Source: Phoenix dactylifera | Lineage: Eukaryota; Streptophyta; Magnoliopsida; Arecales; Arecaceae | Direction of reading: 5' to 3' | NCBI RefSeq assembly: GCF_009389715.1 | Contig: NC_052395.1 | Span: forward strand, 19,317,528-19,381,527 | Length of the DNA: 64,000 bases | Part shown: positions 24,116-38,198 of the stretch, piece by piece | Position numbering within the stretch: the first letter of the stretch is position 1 | How the letters are laid out: every line of letters starts with the position of its first letter | The notes under the pieces: model-generated | What the model was told of the DNA's origin: nothing | The model's input: only the letters and a program-made list of their open reading frames with translations | The model's database searches: none | Program-made: the position numbers and the translations under genes

Positions 24116-25906
24116 CTGTTATTAAGGAGTTTTCTATGTAACTTTCTTATATTTTTCAAAATACATTGTAATTCTAAACTTATTAATCATATATGACAAT
24201 ATGAATGTTTTGAATGATCTGAATATTTGTGTTCATGTAAATGTAAGGCAGGTTCATATTGATGTAAATGTTGATTTATGATATGCATGTGTTTTTCTAA
24301 TATTTTTTTTAAAAAAAATTCCACGCCTGACGCTTTAAAGCATCGTTAAAAACCAGGTTTGGCACGACCAGAAACTCTTTCGCCGATGCTTATAAGCGTG
24401 GGCAAAAACCCCTCCAACTATAGCGGCACGCCCGAGTTATAGTCTATGCGGACGCTAATTTGCGTCGGAAAAAAAATATACACCGATGCTTTAATAAACG
24501 TCGGCAAATCCTTGGTTTTGCCAACGCTTTCCTTTTGCATCGGCAAAAATCTTTCCCACTCAGGTATCGCCGACGCGTCTACGACGCTTGCTGTTGTTGT
24601 GTCGGGGAGACTTTTGTCGACGCTAATAAGCGTCGGTAAAGGTTATAAAAAATATCGGTAAAAGTTACTATTCCTGCAGTGATATGCTTCGAGGCTCAGA
24701 AGGGCCAACAAAGGAAAGAATGACAAGTGCATGGTCCGAACATATATTTGCATAGACAACTTGATTTGATTGAGGGCATACGTCATCCCATTCCAATGAG
24801 ATAAGGGACCAATCCAATTTAGCCGTACTTGGAGTCTTTATGATCACTCCAGGTGAAATCTTGGCCATTTAGGGGGAGGTCCAAAAGCTGAGATGTCCTG
24901 ATGAACGAAAGAAAGGCGCAAGAAATCTTTTGAGCTTGAGGGTTCCCATTTCTTTCATAAATTTTGTACGTAGCAATAAAGTCAGGTCCCAGCATCCGAG
25001 GCCCATGAAATATAGAACTAATCTGTCTCAACTACCTCCAAAAATCCCTTTTCAAATCATGATCCACGACCCATAAACCACTGTAAACGTCTAGCAAAAA
25101 TTTGGAATCTTCGAACTTCCTTTCTTTGCACATTGAATAATTCCGACCAATAGGAATCCCCCGTGCTATCCCAGCTGCATCCCGGGATATCCAAGAATTA
25201 ATTTGACCAACGTAGATGCTTCTCAAAATAGATGGAGGAGGATCTTCCAACTTTAAGTCTTGGAGACCGATGACACAATAACCATCGTAATACAAAAAGT
25301 CTCTTACAATCCTTCTTCTGATAGGATCACCCAGGCCCGTACATTCCAAAAAATCAAAGACACACTAGTGAAGAAACACAATCATAAGATAGGAGATCCA
25401 TGAAGATTTTCGTTACACATACAGCAGTAGAGATAAAAAACACCAGCACTTCAACAGAGAAGCATAAAGACCGCATCTTATAAGGATTAATTATGCAATC
25501 ATAAAAAAAAAAGACCCCAAGACTTGCCGATGGGAACACAAAGTTAAGAAGACAGAACACCTAAAATCATCAATAAGACACTTAGAGGGATTGAAAGATT
25601 AAACCTTGAACAGACAATTTTGCACGGAGGGATCAAGCACTGCTAACCTCCACCCTCTCTTTCTCCATGGTGAGCAAGATTTTTGTGAACCTTGAAACAT
25701 CATCCCCTAAAATTTTGACCCCATTTCTTCGAGCCCAATTGACCAACGTATTAGCTGAAAAAGATTGGAAAACTAGCCTTTTATTCTTTGAGGGACAACA
25801 GGCATGAGGAAGGCCTAGTGAGTTACAAACCCTTTTATGTTAAAATCTTCATATTACGAGTTACAAACCCTTAGTTTGAGTTACAAAATTTTCTTTTTCT
25901 AGAGAG

Positions 25907-28900
25907 TTAATGCATGCAAGAACTATTGCCCGACTTGATCCTTCCGACCCTCATCAAGGCAACATAAGCCACCACCCTAAAAAAGATGAACATTATGAAC
26001 AAGGCCGCAATTGCTAGACTCTGATGGCTAAAGCCGACTACAGCAATTGCAGGAACACTTTCAACAGGACATCTCTGGCCACTGGAGCACTCGTAGGTGT
26101 CGCCGGGCGAGTATTGAGCGGATATCTGGATCTTGAAGGTGTAGTAGATGTAGGAGATGTACTTGATCCAGGCAATGAAAGGGGGCACATGTTGGACGTA
26201 GTACCCCCCAGCGAGCATGAAGGAAAGCAAGATCACGGACGCAAGCGTGGTAGAAGCCTTGAGGTCCATGACCAAAGCCCCGAGCGCAAACCCGAGGCCT
26301 TGGGCGATAAGAACCTGTAGGAGCATGACAGACAGGGTAATGAGGAAGCTCCACAGGCTACGCTTCAGACCTCCCAACCAGTACGTGATGGTGAGGAACA
26401 CAATGGGGAGGATAAGCTCCATGGGCAGATCACCGACCATCCTAGCCGTGAAGTAAGAGGAGAGCCTGTACATTCCCGAAACTCTCTCTTTAGTCAGCAT
26501 CGTGCGTTCCTGTGGGAAAGTGAATAAGGCTTCGAAGACGGGGTAGAAACTCCAAAATCCTAGGATAAAGTAAAGGAGGCCCATCTGCAAGCATTGATAA
26601 AGGGCGAAGCAACAACGATCAAACAACCAAGTGGTGAACTGAAGGAAGAAATAATAATAAGGTGGAGAATTGAGAGAAGAGCCAAACCTGGTCTTGAACA
26701 TGTCCTCTGGATCCATACCACATAAACCCTCCAAGAAAAGCTGCTATAATAATCTGTGCAATCTGGAATCCAGAGAAGGCCTGGTGCTTCCTTTCTTTCA
26801 TGCCTCTCTGGAGCAACACTGAGAATTGTTCCCACCAGGTTGTAGACCACTCGTTTCTAGTTTTATGGAGCTCAGATTCTTTAAATTCTCCTCCTACTTC
26901 TCGGAGCTCCTCAACTATCTGATTATGCAAGCGGTGAGAGTAGGCAGAGGACAAAGTCTCCTTAAGAGCTTCTCGGCTCTCCAGTGTTTCGTCGGGAGCC
27001 AAACCTGCATTCAATACACAGATTACAAAGAACCGAGGGAGGATTTATGATATGACAGTCTTCTATTTTACCTCCATTTTTGTTTTGTTGATTCAATTGA
27101 ATATTGAATTTTGTAGCTATTAAAAAATGCCACATTCAATATTAATTACAAAGTATACTTTTGAGTCCTTTTCAGGAAAAAAAAAGTCAACCGACTTGAA
27201 ACAACATAATCTTCAACAATCCAAACTAAACCTGAGCCATATCATGGAGTTAGAAACTCAAGTTTCAAAGACTATCCCTCGGATAAAATCAAAGTAGGAG
27301 ATTCCACAATGAATTCGGGAGAAGGAGAAGCAAAAGGCTTTGCACTCGAGCAATACATGAAAGCGGAAAAAGCATAGCTGTGTATGTGAAGATATAAAGT
27401 GAGCATGCTCGGCCATATATGGTGGATAGAAATTTAATTACTATAGATGGAGATTATTCCCACATGAATGAAACGGGTCACTTAGTTGTTTTTATTCAAG
27501 TAATTGAAAAAAAAAAAAATTACTGTGGAGATCAAAGGAATTAGCCCTACCATACCAAAAAAAAAAAAAAAAAGGAAAGAGAAAGTAGAGCAAGTAGCCT
27601 GAGCCGGAGCCTACCTGTGGAAATGAAATGCAAAATACATCATGGCAAGGCATGCTTTGGATGTCTCGTGAAAATTTGACCGTGCACTAAATATGGCCAA
27701 ACATTGCCTGGCACGTGTTCGGATGCTAAAGATTTTCCAAGAGTTGACATTAAATTCGGATAGGGAAAAGGAAGGAGCTTTTTTTTTTTTTGCTAAAAAT
27801 AGGAAGGAGCTTTTGACCAAAGAAAAAAAAAAAGAAAGAGCCAGTGCAGGAATGCAGCTGAGAACGTCGGCCGATAGGCCAAAGTTATTGCATCATTCCA
27901 AGAAAGGTACCCTTTTATGAGGTATATTGTACTTGTTTGAACGAGGAAGAGAACGTTAATGAGGGAAATAAAGGCATACCGTTGGCAAGGTCGAGAAGGA
28001 AGTCGGCGGGATTCATGGCCACGGCGGGGCGTAGCCGACGCTGGCGAAATAGTTCATGGCGTCGGAGCCCTTGCCGAAGTAAAGGGTGTGGCCGTCGGAG
28101 AGCAGCAGGATCTTGTGGAACATGTAGAAGATCCGGCTGGAGGGCTGGTGGATGGTCATCACCACGGTCCTGCCCCCCCGGGCGAGGTCGGCGATGGTGG
28201 TCACGATCCGGCCGGCGATGGTGGAGTCGAGGCCGGAGGTAGGCTCGTCGAGGAACAACAGGCTGGGGTTGATGAGCAGCTCCTGGCCGATGCTGACCCG
28301 CTTGCGCTCCCCACCGGAGATCCCGCGCACGAGGGACCCGCCGATCATGCTGTTGCAGCAGCCGAGGAGGCCGAGCTCGACCATGACCTGCTCGGCCTGG
28401 GCCGCCTTCTCGGTGCGGGAGAGGGTGCGCGGGAGGCGGAGGAGGGCGGTGTAGAGGAGGGTCTCGGAGACGGTGAGGTGGGGGTAGAGGATGTCGTCCT
28501 GGGAGACGAAGCCCATATTGCGCCGGAGCTGGTTGGAGAAGGGCCGACCGTTGTAGGTGATGCTACCGGAGAGGCGGCGGCCGGGGCGGGCAAGGCGACC
28601 AGCCAGGGCCGTAAGCAAGGTGGTCTTCCCGCTCCCCGAGGGTCCCATCATCGCCAGCATCTCCCCCGGGAGCACGGCCCCGGACACCCCCTTCAGTATC
28701 GTCTTCTCGCCCTTCCTGGAGCCGTCTGCCTTCACCTCGATCTTGTACACCACATCCTCGAACTGCATCGATCCGATCCCGTTCCACCACAGAGAATAAG
28801 AGAAAAAAATAATAATAAGAATTAATTTGAGAAAATGAGAATTTATTTATTCATTTTTAAAAGGAGAGAAAACGGCACAGAAGGTGGGGAAGGGAGGACA

Positions 28901-29052
28901 TGAGAGAAGAAAAAAAAGTAAATGAAGCCATCTGATCGATTTCACACCTTGAGAGTAACCGGATGGCGGGCCGTGGCGAAGATGGGACGACGACCGGCAC
29001 CTTCCTCGTCTGCTTCCAGCTGCGATCGGGGTTGCATCTCCATCTCCGTCAT
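25907..29052 (-). pseudogene. ABCG (WBC) half-transporter, copy 2, frameshifted
   Basis: The exons mirror copy 1: complement(28948-29052), (27980-28762), (26688-27004) and (25907-26584), with all splice borders kept. Exon 2 is 783 bp instead of 784: a run of five G on this strand is four G at 28026-28029, so the reading runs GYAPPWP and stops before exon 3 and the membrane domain. The nucleotide-binding domain up to the H-loop is unchanged. Exons 3-4 remain open and differ from copy 1 by a handful of residues (for instance DH to DR, LKH to LKR, YSS to YSP), so the membrane half had stayed under some constraint or the break is recent. A sequencing error in the G run is a real alternative. Confidence 0.85.
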
Positions 29053-29321
29053 CCTTCCCGTCTCCCTCTTCCAAATGTTCCCTTCCGCTTCAACGTAAAA
29101 TCACGCTGCAGAATCTTTCTCTCTCTCACACACACCCCCACACCCACACACCCGTCGGAATTTTGCTGTAGGAGGAGCTTGTCTGGCCTCTCTCTCGTTC
29201 CTGTCTCGTGTCACTCGCTCCCTGGTTCACAAGACCTTCAGGACTGTGTTGTGCATGGGGAGGAGGAGTCGAGAAGAGGAGGATGGGGACAATTTGGGAG
29301 GAAGAGGTCTGCCCGCACCCT

Positions 29322-29334
29322 TGATATATAAGCG
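29322..29334 (-). promoter_or_regulatory. TATA box of ABCG copy 2
   Basis: The sequence and position are the same as in copy 1 (core TATATA at 29325-29330). The whole leader and upstream region are identical, so any difference in expression between copies would not come from the proximal promoter. Confidence 0.55.
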
Positions 29335-29357
29335 CGGGGGAGTTCGAGGGGTTCAAG

Positions 29358-32277
29358 CATGGTAACCTCGACCCATCGCATCCCACCCTACGCGTGGATT
29401 CATCTCGCCTAAACCAGGTTTTGTTTTAGGAAAGGTGTTATCAGCGGTTCACGACGGTATATCCCAGTTCACAGCCCGTTCCGCTAGATAACGCCAGTCG
29501 ATGGTGCTAGGCTGCACAACATTTATTAACGGCTATAAAGAGGCGCAACACAATTAAGGGTTATATTCACATTACCCGCTTTTTGTCCTTTCCGATGAGG
29601 TTAATCTACTATGACTTTAATTGACATGCCATATGGAAATTAATGATATATATGAATTGGGCAGAAAACTGATCAGATAAATATCGATATGTTTATATTT
29701 ATATTTAATATTAAAAAATATTAAAATTAATATCTATATTTGTTCTAAACAAATTTAAATTAGACATTATGCATATCCATATTTGACATCAATGGATATA
29801 GATATGAGTTGGGTATTAAACATATACATTTTTTTAATCCAAATACAGGTATAAATCGGATACTTTTTTGGATATTAATCAAATTCGAACAAAATTCAAT
29901 GATGAAAACTAGCAATACACATATGAACGTAAAAAAAGAATTCAGTAAAAAAATAAAATTTTAACAAGTATTTATTAATAATAAAAACTAACAATTTTAT
30001 AAAGGATGTACCAATCGAGATTGCTTGTTACCAAAGTAGACGGAATCTATGGCACCTCAAAGATGTCTCTCGACTTCCAATTGCCGGGTGGAAACTAAGA
30101 AGTGGATGGAATAATCGAAACTCTAGTTGCTTGAAGACGACGAAGAGAAAAGAGGGACGAAATGGACGAACAAGAGGTTTCCGCCTTTCAGGCATGTAGG
30201 ATAATTCAAAGAATTTTATTTAAATCGAGTTTTTCGTATTCTAGTTACTGTCTTAAGTGACAGCCATCTGATATCTAGATTCTTTTTAGTTTAGATTTGG
30301 TTAATCACTTAATTGGTTTTCTAATTAAGCTTAACTTACACTTCTTCTTTTTACTTACCCTTGTTATACTGATATCTAAATCTAGATCTAGATTCAAATT
30401 CGAAAAAATCATGTGTATCCGTATCCGAGAGATTTTTGAACTGATTATCCGAATCTGTATCGGGATCTAACCAGGTCAAAAAAATAGTATCTGAATCTAA
30501 CCCGAATCAGATACGGAAATAGATACGATCGGATATAATCCGACCTGCTTGTAGCCCAATGTGTGGTTCATAAATAAGTTAACCCTTCTGCTTCGATGGT
30601 TAAGTATGAAATATATGCTTTATACAAATGCCTTGGGAAGCCGCTACATTATTGATTTACCAAAAAAGGGAAACGAAAATGTTATGCGAAAGAAAATGAT
30701 CCAAACATTCAAAATTATTTTTAATAGCAAACAGTGTCTTGTATTAGCAAAATATACACTTTCTTTACATAAAATCAATGATAACGAATGGAGAATACAA
30801 CACTTCAGCATATAAGTAGTAAGTCTAGAGAACATACTTGGAGGTCCATCGGGTGCAGTTTTTATAGAAAAAGATCAGCGCCAGTTGCCGAGCAAGACAG
30901 GCATGCACCCTAATTGCTCGATAATACCCTACTTATAACACGTCTCGCCCACATGGATTAATCGTGCACAATCATGGACCAAGATATAACAAACAATAGC
31001 TGTAGAGAATTAAATATCTTTATGCGCCTTTAATGCTGGCCATGTGGCGAACTCCTATTGGTCGACCAGCTATACTAGTTAGGGTTGTTACCGAGGCATA
31101 TCACTGACCATGAGTAGATAGATGTTTTATTGAATTATACAAAATATATATCGAATAGCTGATGAAAAATAACTATGGTAAGAAAAGAAAAGATACATAA
31201 GTAGATAAAATTGCATCAAAGTGTTTATTACTTGATGCTTTACCGAAAAATTATTTGTGTAATTACCTACATTGCATGTTTTAGGTACTATCATCATTCT
31301 TTTCTTCAAATAATTATTCAAACCTTGCCTCTTGATTTTTCTAAAAACTGTACTAATTGAAGGTTTCGTATATATCCTTCCTAGATTCTTCGTAGCATCC
31401 TCTCCTCCATTTGGAAATTGAATAGATCAATTAGTTTGAATTAAATTTATTATTTGTTTTAGTGCCTAGACGTGTTTTATAGTGAACCAAGTTGCTGAGG
31501 AAGCATTTGCGACAAAAATAAATTTGATAAGTGTTCAGTGCAACCCAAGATATAGCTTAGACTAGATCTGACAAGTATTTATGCAAATCATGTGGAAATT
31601 TATCTGATTTGAGCCCATCTAGATAAGGCCCACACTAACACACATTTTGATTTGTTTTAGTTGTTTTAAATTGATCTCGACTCTGATTCAAAATAAGTCT
31701 CCGGTACGGTGATGGGATATATTTTATGGTGGTTGCAATAAAGTTAAATTCTATAAAACTATAGTAGAGATAACATCCATCTTAGTCTCTAAAACTGATG
31801 CTGCTTTCAATGGATGAGGCACATTATAAAAGAACACAACTATGGACTTGGTCCCCAACTCAATTGAGAGTGCTTGCAAGGTCTTCCCCATTAGAATGCT
31901 TGGAGATAGATTTGGAAAATCAAGGTGCTGCTCATGGGTGGTGAGGAGCACATCCGAAACTTCTTGTGACTACAGTTAAGCTAGTTTCAAAGATCAAGAC
32001 GTCAATTGCTTGACCTTCATGTAAGTTTTATTGCCCTATACAGTTATTAAGTCATGCCAAGGCTAAAATGTGTTTATCCAAGTAAAATCAGTTTGTGTTT
32101 TTGGATTGGGAAACCCATAGGATCCTTTGTCTAAGCTTCAATGTTAATTAAGGATCCAAACTCAACTCAATATGAACTTTTTTTGAGATAACAAATCTAA
32201 AAATGACCTAAATTATTGTTTCGACTTATAATTGAAGTCCTATCAAAATACAATCTTGAATTATATCTAAATTCTTA
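29358..32277. other. AT-rich intergenic DNA upstream of ABCG copy 2
   Basis: It holds no gene. It differs from 9740-12659 by only about half a dozen bases, far fewer than the DNA on either side. Confidence 0.5.
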
Positions 32278-33870
32278 GGGTTCATTTTGGTTGAGGTATG
32301 TCAGATTATAGGATAATCTAACAATTTCTGAGAATTATTTAGCTAGAAAAATTATTGCATGAGAAAATAAATTTTACCATATTTAGTCGATAGAAAATTA
32401 CTCCATGAAATAGTACCAAAAAAAGATTACTATATTTGGTTGAAGAGATAATCTTATATAAAAATATTGCCGACTTCCCAACGATGCTTTTGAATAAACA
32501 ATTCAGAAAATAATTTTTTTTTGTTCACTTTTTTTTTGGCCATTTATGGTCCACTTACATGAAGGCCATCAATATTGGCCATTTCAAATATTGAAACATT
32601 GATGCAGGATAGAAGAAGAAGAAAGAAGAGGAGGAGGAGGAAGAAGAGGATGGAAGAAAATATAAGAAGAAGGAGGAGAAGATAATGGAAGAAGACAACT
32701 CAATATTCTCAAATCTCAAATCTTAATAATACAAACTTATGTTCTCAATTGCATGGCAATCAATTTATTTAAATCCAAAACTCTAATAAGAGTCCATATA
32801 GAAAAGAATACTTGAGTTTTCATAAAATTTAAGTCCTAAAGTCCAAATAAAAATAAAATTATCTAATTTTTAAATAAAATATTTTTTTTAATTTCTATAT
32901 TTGCACTAATGGAAGTGCGGCTAAATTTCTTATTAGACAATCCTCCGTCAAATATATTTATATGAGCTAAAAAATATTTATAAATTAACTATATAAATTT
33001 TATCAAATATATTTTTTTATTATGAATAAATTTTAATATCATTTTTACATATAAATAATTATATTTATTAGAAATTTTATAAATATATTTATTGGTAAAT
33101 AAATATACTAATGGTTAATAAATCCTATGTTATATTTATTAATTTCTAACAAATGTTGATTAATCATTTAATAATAAATAATGCTTATCAATAAATATAT
33201 TAATATATTACTATCTTAATTATATTCCTCATAAATAATATTATTAATATTTTAATATAATAATGAATATAGATAAATTTATTATATTATTTATAATAGA
33301 TAAAATAAACATATTAATTATAAAAATAGTATATATAATAAATATATTTATTATAATTAGTATATTTATTAGTATATTAATAATGAATATATTTATTAAT
33401 ATTTTATAATTAAAATATTAGTTATAATTACAGATAAATAATATAGTATAAATATGTAGTGACAATATATTAATTATATATTATAAATGTACGTTATATT
33501 AGTATTAAATAATAAATATATTTATTATATGCTTCTAATACATTAATCTAATATTAATAATATATAAATATAATTATATAATATTAATATAATTATATAA
33601 TATGGTTAATATAATATTAATATAACATGAGTGGAGGTATTTCTATCAAGAAATGATCGTTTTAAATTTTCTTCTCTTGATAATATAACATCGAAAAAAA
33701 ATACTATCTTATAATGGTATTTATTTTATCTTCTCTCTCAGTAAGATATGCACAGGATCCACCATTTATTTTACCATTTTCTTCATCTTTTTTTCTTTTT
33801 CGTACCAAAAATGGTTAACTTACGTTGAATTTATTTTTCCATGCCAGGTTATTTCCATCCAAACAAACCC
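32278..33870. mobile_element. Non-autonomous PIF/Harbinger-like element, unit 2
   Basis: This is the copy of the element at 12660. It is flanked by TTA on both sides, and its right terminus reads as the complement of GGGTTTGTTTGGATGG, a more typical Harbinger end than in unit 1. It differs from unit 1 by several percent plus small indels, mainly in the AT-rich core. Confidence 0.6.
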
Positions 33871-34476
33871 TTAGTTTTAAATCAGCTTCACATTCCGATG
33901 GTGCAATTCACGATAACGTTAGTTATTTGCTGGTGAAGCTGGATCTAGATTGTTCATTTGCTTTCCTAACCTTCCCAAGCTGCATTCTATAAACTACATA
34001 TTCTCATACAAAAAGCTACTACTTTTATCAAAACAAAGATGAAAGCTAATGTACCTAGATATAAATATATCCATTATTGGTAATCATATATTTGACACTG
34101 TGCTTTAATATCATAAAAGACGAGATCATTACGACTTTGATAGATAAAGAAGCAAGTTGGATGACTGATACAACCCCAACTAAATTGTTCCTTGAGATGA
34201 GCAACTAATAGCATGACAAAGTAAAAAGTTTGGTATATCTGTAGCTCTTTCCGATTCAGAGAGATCTTGATAGCAACAAAAGTGATGCTATAGTGACCCC
34301 AAAGTTACATCATCAACTTCAGCAAAGAATCCAGAATTTTTCTAGCAGCCCATTCCTCACAGGGTAGACAAGAAGAGGGTTCGCACTATGATGAAGAATA
34401 TGCCACATTTGTTCACTACAGAAAAAGTTGGCTATCTCGAGATTTACATGCCGACTCTAAGTAGAAATGTCGGTAA

Positions 34477-34785
34477 TTTTAGCTCCAACGCCAAATTTTG
34501 CTAACGCTTTAAAACAGCATCAGTAGTTATGATATTATGACGATACTAAATAGCGTCGTTCAAACAACAATGCTTATTAGCATCGTCGGAGGCCAAATGA
34601 AAAAGAGAAAAGTAATTAGACGACGCTTTTTATAGCTCCAACGCCAAATTTTGCTAACGCTTTAAAACAGCATCGATAGTTATGATATTATGACGATACT
34701 AAATAGCGTCGTTCAAAGAACAATGCTTATTAGCGTCGTCGGAGGCCAAATGAAAAAGAGAAAAGTAATTAGACGATGCTTTAGA
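34477..34785 (+). repeat. Tandem duplication of about 155 bp within the CACTA array
   Basis: The block from AGCTCCAACGCCAAATTTTG through AAAGTAATTAGACGA occurs twice in a row (about 34480-34625 and 34635-34780). Unit 1 has it once (about 14846-14990). It accounts for most of the change of offset between units, from about 19.62 to 19.79 kb. Confidence 0.8.
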
Positions 34786-35576
34786 AAGCATCGTCGGAGA
34801 CCAATTGCACCTCCATTTCTTATGATGCTTTAAAAAATGTCGTCGGAGGCTAGTTCCCCTCGGAGGCCATTCCCCCCAACTAAAACAAGAAAAGAGACAA
34901 ATTCTAATCCCCCTCTCCCGATTCCTAGACCGTGCAACCGCCCACCAACCCCCCCACCCCCATCCCTAACCCCTATAGCCGCTCCCCAACCCACCACCCT
35001 CTTGATCCCTAACCCCTCTAGCTGCCCCTCTCCTCCTCCTCCCTAACCCAAATCCAACAAATCCCTTTAGAAAGCACGAGATGCTTAACCGGAAAGCCGT
35101 TGATGGTAGAAAAGACCGTGAAGTCAAGGATATCTAGCTCGGACTGGTCCTAGAGCCCTTCAACGGCGGCGGGGAGTGGGGGGTTATGGTTCCGGCGATG
35201 CGGTGGAGGATTGAGGTCGAGATCAGAGGGAAAGTCAAGGAGGAGTAACTCGGCAGCGGCGAGGCAACCCTCCAGCAACTCTTCGAGGGGCTCCACCATC
35301 GCTGCCTCCAAGAGGACCTAGATTTCTCTATTATCTTCTTTCCTTTCTCTGTTCTATTTTTTTTCCTTTTCCCTCCTAAGTTTTGGAATCTATCTTTGGG
35401 TGGTTAAATTAGATGCTCCCATGGCGAGGCCGCCTCCCTCGCCTCTTCCTCTTCTTCTTCCTCGCCTCCAAACGACCAGGGACCGCCTCATGCCCACCGC
35501 CTTCTCCGTCGCCTACCGCACATTCCTCCTCTGCCTCCTCCACAGCCTCGTCGACCTCCTCATCAATGGCCACGCT

Positions 35577-38198
35577 AAAAATGCATCCTAGTTTCTTCGA
35601 TGTTTAGCATGCTGAATTTTTTTTTTTTTTGAAAACCATGGCTGAACCTGATCGGGTTGCCTACGTACCCCTTCATAAGAAGGATCAAGCCATACGTAGT
35701 TCTTTTTAAGTTTTAAAAAATGCAGTGAAAAAATCAAATCAAACAATTTAATTCATGAATGCTTACAAGATCAAATTTAGAAATCAGCACCTTAAGAACA
35801 TATAGGATTATGCCGGAATCGTTTAAACAATTATGCTAAAACTTTCATGCATGATTAACTATCAGATCTGAAACTTAAGAACTCTATTCCAATTAATCTC
35901 CGAATATCCATCGAATGGATTCTGGAGATATCTCCGTGAGGAGCCCCAAAAGAGGGTAAAACCTCGGAGAATCGGACCAAGATCTTGACACCATAATAAA
36001 TGATTAATGCTAGATTAATACCTTTTATGATGGATGAAAGTTGTGGATCTGATCGTTGACTTCGCAGCCACGCACACGAATGGCCTCTACGAGAAGTACA
36101 CGCGAAGTTTCTGAAGAGATCCAATCCTGCGGAAGTGCTAGCTTGCGCAGAATTTCTTGAAGCTGAAATTTAATCTTCCCAACGCTATCAACTTTTGATC
36201 CGCCTTCTTGGAAGAACTTCGAGGAAAGGTTTATAGGGATTGAAGATAACTTAGATCTGATCTAAAGACTCTTATCAGGGACCCCTAACACTAATGGCAC
36301 GATGGACTTAGAGGAGGAAGAAGTCAGCTAGATTGAATGCAGAATTTTTCCATGCATGAACTAGGGTTCCTCTCTTTTCTTTTTTCTTTTTTTTTCTTCT
36401 TTTTCTCTCTTTTTTCCTTGAAATCGACCACCAGCTGATGGAGGTCCTTTTAATGTTGCTATCCCCTCTAACTTCATGCCAACCATCCCATATTTGTGGA
36501 GGATTTTGTGGGATTTTGAATTTTGAATTCAAAATTCAAGTTCATGTGCCATTACATGATGAAGCTTGATCTAATCTAAGCCATTCATCATGTTGCCACT
36601 TGCCTCTTTCAATTTCGAAATTCCTATGCCCCCAATCACATTAGAGGGTCAAGTGATGATTTTGTGGTGATTAAATTCGAAATTCAACCTTAATTAGAAG
36701 TGAGATAAAGATAAGGATGACATATGCCATGAAGAGAGAGAATTTGATCTTATCCAATTCTTTTCATGAATTTATCTCTCCATTTCGACCCATCTAATGA
36801 TGAAAGAGGTCTCTGATGTTGCCAAGTATCCCATGGCACCATTAAATAAATTAAATTAATTTTTAATCATATTAAAAATTAATTTATGGCGCCATGCATG
36901 GATATGTGACAAGTGGATTTCAAGATCCGAACAGTTTCATATCAAACCCATTTAATTTAATTAAATCCTAACAATTAGAATGATCCAATTACCATTGGTT
37001 GAACCTAATCCAATTAGGTCAATCTTTAATTAAGCACAAATTTAATCTAATTTAATTTGGTCAACCTAAGTCCTCCTAATCCAATCAGGTCAAAAATCCT
37101 GATTGAGCCCAGAATTAAATCTAATTCAATTTGGCTCATCCTTAGTCTAATTACTCAATCCAATTGAGTTCATTAGCAATCTAATTACTAATTAATCCTC
37201 CGATAATTACTTTAATTATTTTATAAGATAAGTTGCCAATCGAATTGACCAAATTACTTCTGAATGATTCTTAATCATTCATCAGCCTTCTTGATCAATC
37301 AGAAATCTTCTATGCGTGTGACCTCATAGGTTCGAACCTAAGCCGGTAGTATAGGAACGACTTCCTACACTAATCGATGTGACCATCTAGCAATGGTACC
37401 CGATATCCGGATAGGCCGAATATATGCGAAGCAAATATTCTGAAATCCTGAACTATGGTTGCTGTATAATTCAATCCCTTTGACTCCTAATGCCAGGATG
37501 ACTTAGAGCTCACTGTCAACCCATTAATTAGTACATCCATTATGTGATTAACTTTAGATATCCTGTGACTCCTCACTGGGATTACCCTGGCCAAGGTTTT
37601 GCTAAATTAATCACAAGACATTATCTCCTATTTTCAGGAGGGGTCAATTCCATCTCGACTCATAATTGACTACGCAAGTACTTGACTGCACCCAGTGACC
37701 TTCCGTCACTGAATTAGAAATTCAGGTAGTCCGGTACTAAAGTACAATGAGTTGCTTGCTAGTCACATATTGCGGTCTCAGGTCAGAGGGCCAAACTTAT
37801 ACCCATATCTACTCGGAACATCTCTTGACAGTAGAGTGTTTCGGAATTGGTCACGTTCAGTAAAATGTACTCCTACACTTCATCTGTGTGGCATACCAGT
37901 GTCTCCATACTCCTTGGTTAAGAGGACAACCAACGTATATGTCACACAACGACTTAATCTCGATAATGCTGTCGTCCTTGTAACAACATATCATTTGGTC
38001 GCGAACTAGTTTAAGGATTCAAAGATAAATCCTCCTTTATCATTAATAAGTCCTAAGGACTTCATCATATAAGAGTTCATTTGAAGATATAAAATGATGA
38101 ATAATGCCAAAAAAAAGACTTTATTGATTTGTCAATTCATTTACAAAATTCAATCATCAACATGCTGACGATTGACATTTAGGATACAATTTCCAACA
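35577..38198 (-). repeat. 3' LTR of the Angela-like element
   Basis: About 2.6 kb, starting (plus strand) near TGCATCCTAG and ending TTTCCAACA. It is collinear with the LTR at 43288-45906 with a few percent difference. The purine-rich AAGTGGGAGT just inside its border (minus strand) fits a polypurine tract. Confidence 0.85.

Larger units (their letters stand above)
18483..24681 (+). mobile_element. CACTA (En/Spm) transposon, 6.2 kb, complete ends
   Basis: The left terminus is TACTACAGGAAAATCGG and the right terminus the complement of CACTGCAGGAATAG. Flanks carry ATA on both sides (18480-18482 and 24682-24684). The undisturbed site is present in LINE copy 3 near 58480, which proves borders and target copy. 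Subterminal GACGC/GCGTC arrays lie at about 18505-18715 and 24330-24650. A GC-rich leader (18750-18975) ends at a likely splice donor after GAGAAAAAG. It carries a decayed Transposase_24-type gene and a nested LTR. The DDE-type TNPD transposase was not found, so it could not move itself. The stretches 18980-20000 and 21574-22200 hold no recognised gene. Confidence 0.88.
16614..25800 (-). mobile_element. LINE (L1-type), interrupted by a solo LTR and a CACTA element
   Basis: Minus-strand reading begins with an ORF1 tail near 25795-25630, then the ORF2 endonuclease (about 25390 to 24690), is cut by the CACTA element, continues at 18482-17851 with the stretch leading to the RT (GEKSTGPDGF), is cut by a solo LTR, and resumes at 17053 with RT motifs NDFRPI (near 16895) and LIDLAQTTYIK. 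It has several stops and is dead. The 3' end is not defined: recognisable RT text fades near 16614, where unit 1 ends. It matches the other two LINE pieces nearly base for base, so the three are duplicates rather than separate insertions. Confidence 0.8.
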
